From CAVSWT01 sp963731745 (lineage in GTDB: Bacteria > Bacteroidota > Ignavibacteria > Ignavibacteriales > Ignavibacteriaceae): a stretch of DNA of 64,000 nt. Location of the stretch: NCBI GenBank assembly GCA_963731745.1, contig CAVSWT010000008.1, positions 62,001 to 126,000 of the forward strand, written 5' to 3'. A program made the position numbers and the translations under genes. A model generated the notes under the pieces. It was not told the origin of the DNA and searched no databases. It worked only from the letters and a program-made list of their open reading frames with translations. This document shows positions 35,613-43,600 of the stretch, piece after piece; position 1 is the first letter of the stretch, and each line of letters starts with the position of its first letter.

Positions 35613-36869
35613 ATGGCGAAGACAAATACAAGAAAAGAAATCCATGTTTATGCTTCATGGAAAGGGTTAAAGGAACCTACATTGTTAGGAGTTCTTTATT
35701 CCGATATAGTAAGAGGTAGTGAAATATTTTCTTTTGAATATTCGAAGAAATGGTTGGAATCAAAGTTTGCTCAAGTAATTGATCCAGACCTCCAACTTTA
35801 TTCAGGGCCACAATACTTAAATAGTAGTAAGAATAACTTTGGAATTTTTCTTGATTCTTCTCCAGACCGTTGGGGAAGAGTTATTATGCAAAGGCGGGAA
35901 GCCATTATAGCACGGAAAGAAAATAGACAAGTAAATACATTAATGGAATCTGATTACCTATTAGGAGTATATGACAAGAATAGAGTTGGCGGATTAAGAT
36001 TCAAAGCAGAAGTGGATGGACCGTTCTTAAATCAAGATGAAAAACTTGCAGCACCGCCATGGACTTCGATTAGTGAATTGCAAGCAGCAAGTCTGAAGTT
36101 TGAGAATGATGAGGGTACGGATTCAGAACATCTTAAATGGTTAAATATGTTGATCGCTCCGGGATCATCACTGGGTGGAGCTAGACCAAAAGCAAGTGTA
36201 ATTGATTCTACTGGGAATTTATGGATAGCAAAATTTCCTAGTGTAAACGATACGAAAGATATTGGGGGATGGGAAATGGTAACTTATAACCTTGCGAAAG
36301 AATGTGGAATAAATGTTGCAGAAGCGAAGGTAGAAAAATTTTCTAACCAATTTCATACGTTTTTAATTAAAAGATTTGATAGAGTAAATAAAGAGCGAAT
36401 ACATTTTGCCTCTGCAATGACAATGCTTGGCTATAGAGATGGTGCAGAAGGAGTTAGTTACTTAGAGTTGGCTGAGTTTCTAATCAATCATGGTGCAAAT
36501 GTCAAAGAAGATTTGAAAGAATTATGGCGACGGATTGTATTCAGTATTTGCGTTTCGAATACTGATGATCATTTAAGAAATCATGGTTTCATTTTAACCG
36601 AAAAAGGTTGGTTACTTTCACCAGCTTACGATATTAATCCAAATGAAACCGGTACTGGTTTGAACTTAAATATTTCCGAAAATGATAACTCACTTAATAT
36701 TGATTTGGCAATTGAAGTTGCAGAAGAATTTAGATTAACAAAAGATGAAGCTGAAAAGATTATAAATGAGATTAAGGACAAGGTTAGCGATTGGAAAAAT
36801 AAGGCAGACCAATATGAAATATCCAAAAGAGAACAATCATTGATGGAGAAAGCTTTCAAGGAAAAGTAA
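35613..36869 (+). CDS. hipA: HipA-family serine/threonine kinase toxin
   Basis: The full-length (418 aa) HipA-fold kinase has an N-terminal Couple_hipA domain (about 8-110, including GIFLDSSPDRWGR). The Gly/Ser-rich ATP loop APGSSLGGARPKA (about 182-194) contains Ser positions equivalent to the regulatory autophosphorylated Ser. The catalytic loop SNTDDHLRNHGF and the metal site AYDINP follow. Known HipA phosphorylates glutamyl-tRNA synthetase and causes growth arrest; the target here is unknown. All catalytic residues are intact, so the toxin should be active when HipB is lost. Confidence 0.93.
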   Translation: MAKTNTRKEIHVYASWKGLKEPTLLGVLYSDIVRGSEIFSFEYSKKWLESKFAQVIDPDLQLYSGPQYLNSSKNNFGIFLDSSPDRWGRVIMQRREAIIARKENRQVNTLMESDYLLGVYDKNRVGGLRFKAEVDGPFLNQDEKLAAPPWTSISELQAASLKFENDEGTDSEHLKWLNMLIAPGSSLGGARPKASVIDSTGNLWIAKFPSVNDTKDIGGWEMVTYNLAKECGINVAEAKVEKFSNQFHTFLIKRFDRVNKERIHFASAMTMLGYRDGAEGVSYLELAEFLINHGANVKEDLKELWRRIVFSICVSNTDDHLRNHGFILTEKGWLLSPAYDINPNETGTGLNLNISENDNSLNIDLAIEVAEEFRLTKDEAEKIINEIKDKVSDWKNKADQYEISKREQSLMEKAFKEK

Positions 36870-36920
36870 GAGTTGCGGCTATTAGATAAGTATTTCAAAC
36901 CGTCATTGATTGGATTTTTT

Positions 36921-36951
36921 TTCTGACTAACTTCTGACTATTTTCTGACTG
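36921..36951. repeat. Three 11-bp-period direct repeats (TTCTGACTA)
   Basis: TTCTGACTA or TTCTGACTG begins at 36921, 36932 and 36943, exactly one helical turn apart, in non-coding DNA between hipA and the right att-like repeat. Phased repeats of this kind are typical recombinase arm-type or accessory-protein binding sites. A chance origin is unlikely, but the binding protein is unknown. Confidence 0.6.
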
Positions 36952-37080
36952 TAAATTAAGTTCTTTGATGAAATGAAGGGTATTAACTCAAAGTTAAATA
37001 TAGGTTAGTTGAGAGAAGTTATTTTTTCGGAGATTTAGAAAAACCTTTATTATCGTTTCTTTTCAAGACTTTTAACTGTC

Positions 37081-37164
37081 TTAAAACAAAAATCCCGCCT
37101 CGGTAAGCGGGATTATTTTGTGGGCAGAGAGGGAATTGAACCCCCGACACAAGGATTTTCAGTC
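37081..37164. repeat. Right att-like direct repeat within tRNA-Phe
   Basis: This is the second copy of the 84-bp repeat, overlapping the 3' 44 nt of the intact tRNA-Phe (37121-37164) and a downstream terminator copy at 37087-37114 whose stem has one C-A mismatch. If the island integrated at the tRNA, this copy is likely the one brought in by the element to rebuild the tRNA 3' end. Confidence 0.88.
37087..37114 (-). terminator. tRNA-Phe terminator (copy with one mismatch)
   Basis: AATCCCGCCT and AAGCGGGATT form a 10-bp stem with a C-A mismatch, followed on the minus strand by TTTTTG. It lies 7 bp past the 3' end of the intact tRNA-Phe and should still terminate its transcript. Confidence 0.7.
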
Positions 37165-37193
37165 CTTTGCTCTACCGACTGAGCTATCTGCCC
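37121..37193 (-). tRNA. tRNA-Phe (GAA)
   Basis: The 73-nt tRNA reads from 37193: acceptor GGGCAGA pairs with TCTGCCC, the D arm is GCTCAGTCGGTAGAGC, the anticodon loop is CTGAAAA with anticodon GAA, the variable loop is GTGTC and the T loop is TTCAATT. The discriminator is A and CCA is not encoded. It is the integration site of the hipBA island, and its 3' end is duplicated at 35098-35141. Confidence 0.97.
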
Positions 37194-37261
37194 TTCAAAA
37201 TTTTAGAGTCCAAAAATAATTATATTTATCAATAACTCAAATATTTTTGACCTAATTTTTA

Positions 37262-38581
37262 TTAAATCATTCCTTTTTCTTTAATGATTTTCTCTAATGT
37301 AACTTCACCAATTTCCTGAAGTTCGTATTTTACTCTAGTTGAAGGTTTATTGATTTTCAATATTCTTCCTAAATCTATCGGAGTACCTATTACAACTGAA
37401 TCACAATCAGTTTTATTTATTGTTTCTTCAAGATCTTTCATTTGCTCGTCCCCATAACCCATTGCCGGCAGCAATACTCCAATCTTAGGATATTTTTTAT
37501 AAGTATCCGTAATTGATTTAACCGTAAAAGGGCGTGGGTCAACAATTTGAGATGCACCATAATTCCATGCTGCAACCATCCCGGCGCCGTATTCCATTTC
37601 TCCGTGAGTTAAAGTTGGCCCATCTTCCACCACAAGCACTCTCTTCCCCCTTATTAATTCCGGCTTTTCAACAAATATTGGAGAAGCACCTTCAATAACT
37701 TGCGCATTCGGATTGGCAATTCTAATATTATCTCTAACGGTTCGAATATTTTCCGGTTTGGCTTCTACAATTTTATTAATTATTACAGCGTCAGCTAATC
37801 TTAATGAAGTATTTCCAGGGTAATAAATCATTTCGTGGCCAGGCCTATGAGGATCAACAACCGTAAAAGTTAAATCAGATTTGTAAAATGGAATATCATT
37901 ATTTCCACCGTCCCAAATAATAATATCAGCTTCTTTTTCAGCTTCAGCTAAGATAGCGCCATAATCAACTCCGGCATATATTACACTTCCCATCGCAATA
38001 TGCGGTTCGTATTCTTCCATTTCTTCAATTGTACATTCATGTTTTTTTAAATCTTCAATAGAACCGAATCTTTGCACTTTCTGTTTCACTAGATCACCAT
38101 AGGGCATTGGATGTCTTATTGAAACAACTTTTTTACCTGCGTCTTTTAGAATCTTTACAACTTTCCTTGAAGTTTGAGATTTACCGCATCCGGTTCTTAC
38201 AGCTATTATGGATATAACCGGCTTTGTACTTTTAATCATTGTCTCATCCGTGCCTAATAACCTGAATGAAACACCGGCGGCATTAACTATGGATGCTTTT
38301 GTCATTACGTAATTAAATGGCACATCGGAATAAGAGAAAACAACTTCCTCAACTTTTAAATCTTTAATTAATTTTAAAAGTTCTTTTTCATCATAGATTT
38401 TGATCCCTTTGGGATATAGCTTGCCGGTAAGTTCAGGAGGGTAAATTCTTCCGTCAATATTTGGAATTTGAGTAGCTGTAAAAGCAACAACATTATAATC
38501 TTCATTGTCTCTGAATACAACATTAAAATTATGAAAATCGCGTCCTGCGGCACCCATAATAAGAACATTTTTTTTACGCAT
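37262..38581 (-). CDS. Cyclic 2,3-diphosphoglycerate synthase-like GTPase/ATPase
   Basis: The 439-residue cytoplasmic protein is of the COG2403 type. It starts with a Rossmann-like segment (NVLIMGAAGRDFHNFN) and then has a P-loop NTPase domain with Walker A AVRTGCGKS (127-135) and IIWDGGNNDIPF as the Walker B region. This family is named after the archaeal enzyme making the thermoprotectant cyclic 2,3-diphosphoglycerate. Many bacterial members exist without evidence for that product, so the reaction here is uncertain. Single gene between tRNA-Phe and glmS. Confidence 0.82.
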   Translation of the reverse strand: MRKKNVLIMGAAGRDFHNFNVVFRDNEDYNVVAFTATQIPNIDGRIYPPELTGKLYPKGIKIYDEKELLKLIKDLKVEEVVFSYSDVPFNYVMTKASIVNAAGVSFRLLGTDETMIKSTKPVISIIAVRTGCGKSQTSRKVVKILKDAGKKVVSIRHPMPYGDLVKQKVQRFGSIEDLKKHECTIEEMEEYEPHIAMGSVIYAGVDYGAILAEAEKEADIIIWDGGNNDIPFYKSDLTFTVVDPHRPGHEMIYYPGNTSLRLADAVIINKIVEAKPENIRTVRDNIRIANPNAQVIEGASPIFVEKPELIRGKRVLVVEDGPTLTHGEMEYGAGMVAAWNYGASQIVDPRPFTVKSITDTYKKYPKIGVLLPAMGYGDEQMKDLEETINKTDCDSVVIGTPIDLGRILKINKPSTRVKYELQEIGEVTLEKIIKEKGMI

Positions 38582-38665
38582 AGATCATTTCTCCCTTAAT
38601 ATATTTTGTACATATTTATTATAAAACTGTAAATCTTTTGGAAACAGTTTTAAGTTTTGAGTTCG

Positions 38666-40497
38666 CTATTCAACAGTAACACTTTTGGCTAAATTTCTTG
38701 GCTGATCTACATTTAAGCCTTTTTTAACAGCTATGTGATAAGCAAGAAGCTGCAAAGGAATAACAGTTAATATCGGCATTAACATTCTAATTGTGTCTGG
38801 AATTTTAATTGAAAAATCAACCAACTTATCAATCTCAGAATCATTTTCACTTGCAATCGCAATTATTCTTCCTCTACGAGCTTTAACTTCTTCAATATTG
38901 CTAATAATTTTTTCATAAGTTGAATCCTTAGGGGCAATAAATACAGCCGGCATATTTTCATCAATTAGGGCAATAGGCCCATGCTTCATTTCCGCTGCAG
39001 GATAACCTTCTGCATGAATGTAAGAAATTTCTTTTAACTTTAATGCTCCTTCTAATGCGACTGGAAAATTGTAGCCTCGTCCTAGATAAAGGAAATTTTT
39101 AGCATTTACAAATTGATCTGCAATCTGTTCTATTTGATCATTCAACTTTAAAATTTTTGCAATCTTTTCCGGCAGCATTAAAAGTTCTTTTGCAATTGAC
39201 TGTCCATCAACTCTACTTAAGCTTTTTTTGCGCGCTATGGCAAGTGTAATTAATGCAAGAACTACAAGCTGAGAGGTGAATGCTTTAGTAGAAGCGACCC
39301 CTATTTCTGGTCCTGCATGTGTATAAACTCCGGCGTTACTTTCTCGGGCAATTGAGCTTCCAACAACATTACAAATTCCCAAAGCTAAAGCACCTTTATT
39401 TTTTGCCTCTTTCATTGCAGCTAAAGTATCAGCTGTTTCACCACTTTGAGTAATAAAAAATATTGCATCATCTTTATTAATAATTGGATTTCGATATCTA
39501 AATTCAGAAGCATATTCAACTTCTGTTGGAATCCGTGCAAATTGTTCAAACATATATTCACCAACTAAACCGGAATGCCATGATGTTCCGCAAGCTGAGA
39601 TTACAATTCTTTTTGAATCCACAATTTGATCAATAACATTTTCAAGGCCGCCCAATTTACTTGTGCCTTCATCAACTAAAATTCTTCCACGAAGCGAATT
39701 ATTAACCGATTCAGGCTGTTCCATAATTTCTTTTAACATAAAATGAGCATAACCGCTTTTGTCTATTTCATCCAAAGTCATACTTATTTCGTGAACTTCT
39801 TTTTCTATTTCTTTATCATAAATAGTTTTTGCAACAAATTTATCTTTATGAATTTCGGCTAACTCCCCATCTTCCAAATAAACAACTTGTTTTGTATGTG
39901 CTAGAATGGCTGAAACATCAGAAGCAACAAAATTTTCATCTTCACCAATTCCTACAACTAAAGGAGAACCTCTTCTTGCGGCGATAATTTTATCAGGTTC
40001 TTCTTCATAAACAACGGCTATTCCATAAGTGCCTTCAACTTCATTCAATGCCATCCTAACCGATTTGAATAATGTGTGCCCTCTTTTAAAAAACTGTCAA
40101 TCAAATGCGGTAATACTTCCGAGTCTGTTTCTGTTAAAAATTCGTAACCTAATTTTCTTAAGCCAGTTCTTAAGGTCTGATAATTTTCAATTATTCCATT
40201 ATGAATAACACACAAAGTTTTGTCAGTATTAAAATGTGGATGGGCATTAATCTCATTTGGCGCTCCGTGAGTTGCCCAGCGAGTGTGGCCGATTCCAACT
40301 AAAGAAGTTAAATTGGATTGATCTAATTTATCCTGCAGTAAAGAAACTTTACCTTTATTTTTTACAATTTGCATCCCATTGTTTGTTAATAATGCAACCC
40401 CTGCTGAATCATATCCTCTATATTCTAATCTTTTTAACCCATTTATCAAGATTGGAACACAATTCTTTGTACCAATGTAGCCTACAATTCCACACAT
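38666..40497 (-). pseudogene. glmS: Glutamine-fructose-6-phosphate aminotransferase, frameshifted
   Basis: The N-terminal part (from 40497) starts MCGIVGYIG with the catalytic Cys2 and contains HTRWATHG and HNGIIENY, the glutaminase domain. It runs out of frame at about residue 142. The second frame continues from TLFKSVRMALNEVEGTYGIAVV through both SIS domains (ITQSGETADT, CGTSWHSG) to the conserved C-terminal RNLAKSVTVE. The lesion is at 40073-40078, where TGTGTG appears to be (TG)3 in place of (TG)2. GlmS is normally essential for UDP-GlcNAc supply, so an assembly or sequencing error is most likely. Confidence 0.9.
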
Positions 40498-40613
40498 TTC
40501 GTTTACCTTTATTTATTGAAAGATGCTAAAAAACAAAAATGGTGCCTAATTGATGTACAAATAATTAGACAATTTGGGGATGTCTTTTTGTTTGAAATTT
40601 CATCTTGAGAAAA

Positions 40614-43600
40614 CTATTTAACTTTTGCTAATTTCTCCGTTGCTGTCTTAACAATTCCATTATTTTTATACACAATTTTGTAAAAATATAAGCCATTTGC
40701 AACTTGATCACCATCCTGATCTCGGCCGTCCCAATATACTTTATTGAAGCCAATAGTTAATTGTGAAGTTTGCACTTTAATATCTCTAATCAATCTTCCC
40801 GCAACCGTGTAAATTCTAATTAATAATTCTTCAGGTGCCTGAGTTCCGCGCAGTTCAAACGTGAAATAAGTTGCATCCTTAAAAGGATTTGGTATGGTAA
40901 AAATATTTTGTATATCATTTTCAGTATATGTGTAAAAAATAATTTGATAGGACACAGTGTCATTATAATTGCCCGATGCATCTCTGGCTAAAACTTCAAG
41001 AACATTTCTGCCATTTTCTAAATGTGGATTCCAATCGATGATAGATTTAGAATTTGGATATGGAGTATAGGTATAATTAATATCCGGTTGTGAAAAACTT
41101 AAGCTTTCATTATTATAAATTATGGTAAAATAACTTGTATCTAATGGAAGCGGACTATTGTCTTCAAGACTAATTATAATTTTTGGGTTAGAAGAAACTA
41201 TATCGCCATTTAAGATTTCTTTGCCGTCAAAGGTAACTTCCATTTTAGGATTAATTGAATCTCTTGAAACATAAAAATCTTTACTTATAATGTTGTTTAC
41301 AGTGAAGAATTCTGGTGTTTCAGTCTCAGCTACAACTTTGGTTTTGTTATTAAATAAAAACCTATTTGTGGAAATAGTATTATTAATGATAACCGAACTA
41401 TCTTTTGGAATAGACACTGTGTAATTAAAATATGCCGAATCTGAAGAAGAAGTATCTGAAGCATTCAGATAATATTTAACTTTTAAACTAGGGACATTAA
41501 GTGTACCGACATTTCTAATTTTCAAACTAGATTCGATGGGTAAGCCTTGTAAAACTGTATCGGGAGAAAACACAAAATTATTTTTAGACAGTACTATTTC
41601 GGCTGGAGCTTGGTACATGACATTCATGCTTGTTAATTGAATTGGTGATGAACTTCCGTAAGATGAATCTACAAAGTTAAACCTTGCTCTTATATAGTTA
41701 TATTTTTTTGCATCTATCTTTGACAAATCATAATTATTTTGAAGATCTGATTCTATTGATTCCCAATTCCCATTATTCTTGTTCAGTCCTTCTAATTTTG
41801 CTTCATAAGAACCTGCAGCACCGGATGCATTAATAGTATAGGTCATGCTTTTCCATTCAGCAGCAGGACCAATAGTCGGCGATAAAGCCGTTCCTTTTGC
41901 ATCTTTATATTTACCTGCAAATTTAAATATTTTAGAAGCATAACCCGATCTAAAGACAGATGAATAGACAAAATCGTTTTGCCAATCATAACACCAGGCA
42001 AATAGCCCCTGAAAGGGATCATAGGAAAGCCACTCCTCTATAAATGAGCCGTTTGATAAGTCAAACATTCTCATGTAACCCGATTCATAATTTTCGTATG
42101 CGTACAAATAACCATTAGTAACGAAGAAGGAAGAGAAGCCAGGATAACTGCTTCCTGAAAGAATCAAATCATTCTTAGCTTTATTCCAATTACTCGCAGG
42201 GTCAAATACTCTAACTGTATATTTTGAATTGCCTACTGAATCCCGATATGCAAGGTTATAAACAAATTTACCATCAGAAGATAAATAGAATGCACCATTT
42301 TTAGATTGAGCATTCTCATTTAACAAACCATCCGGTATGATCACTCTACTAGTATCGCCAGAATTCGGATTAATTCTCAAAAGTGATTTGTAGTCACCTG
42401 TTGCAGCATAGATAAAACCATCACTATGAAAAAACATTGTATGCCATATTTGCGCACTCACATTTGGAATGCTGCCATAATTTTGTCCAGCAACGGTTCC
42501 ATTTAACCCAGTTCCTAATTTATATATAGGGCTCGGATTTGTATTATTAAAATAAGCCATACTTGCGAAATAAATATACGTACCATCTGTCGTTATACTT
42601 GATAAATTTTGAACATCTGAAGGAAAAGTCACATTAATTTTACTCAATAATTTTTCTGTAGATGGATGCGGCGGTAAATATTTGGTATTTAAAATTAAAC
42701 TTTTTAATGAATCTAAATATATAAGGTTGGATTGTTGAAACATCTTTAATTGATTATTACTTATATAATAACCTTCTTTAGGAGTACCGCTTATTTCAAA
42801 CGTCCTGGTTTTGCTCCAGAAGCTGGAATCAGTTCCATCGTAGATTCTTGTTCTCCAATAATAAATGCCGTTAGATAAATGAGGTGATTTCCATTCTAAT
42901 AAACCATCTTTAGGATTGATGCTGCCTGAAGTTAAAATGGGATTTATAAAATTTGAAGTAGAATCAATTTCTATAAAGTATGTAAGACTTAAACCTAAAT
43001 AATGGCCATTATCTACCAAAAGTACATCAATCGAATTTTCTGAGGTGGAGAAACCATCATTAGGTTTAATAATATTCGGTTCTCCCAAATCATACACTGC
43101 AAACGAAGCGGAACCTTCATTATCCGAATAATCCATTTCAGGAATCACTTCAATTTCATTAACCTTCGCAGTTAATTTATATAGGCCCCCTTTCTTAGGG
43201 TTCCATTTAAATATTGCAGAGTCCAATTCTCCAAAATTTCCAAATCTAAATTGTCCTATTTTATACGAAGTATCTGAAGATGAAGCATATAATTCTAAAT
43301 TAACTGAATCTGGAGAAAAAATTCTTCCGAAATTATTTACTTTAATTTTTACATTTACTGTATCCGTAGTTAAAGGGTTTGCAGGTATAATTGAGATATC
43401 GTTCTGGTTAATAGTAAAATCAGGCTTATCCGGTAAAGCTAATTTCAATATTGGATCACCAAATAATGTAAGCAGCGCAACCTGACTTGCGTTGTAAGGC
43501 GGAGCAGCACCTAAACGAATTTTTGATTTTAAAATAGCTTTACCTGAAACATATTCTTCTTTATTAAAAGTTTCATCATTAAATATCTTATTAATATAAA

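Larger units (their letters stand above)
35058..37164. mobile_element. hipBA mini-island integrated at tRNA-Phe
   Basis: A unit of about 2.02 kb is bounded by 84-bp direct repeats of the tRNA-Phe 3' part and terminator. It holds only hipB, hipA, an operator-like palindrome and three 11-bp repeats near its right end. Such boundaries are the mark of site-specific integration by a tyrosine recombinase with a crossover in the anticodon-stem region. No recombinase gene is present, so it was mobilised by one supplied elsewhere or has lost it. Confidence 0.8.

Noticed and set aside
35058..37164. Complete phage or integrative element at tRNA-Phe
   Set aside because: Only hipB and hipA lie between the repeats; no integrase, excisionase, replication or structural gene is seen.
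40045..40497. A stand-alone glutaminase-domain protein (short PurF/GlmS-like)
   Set aside because: It overlaps the second GlmS part, and a 2-bp indel restores a full-length GlmS across the junction.
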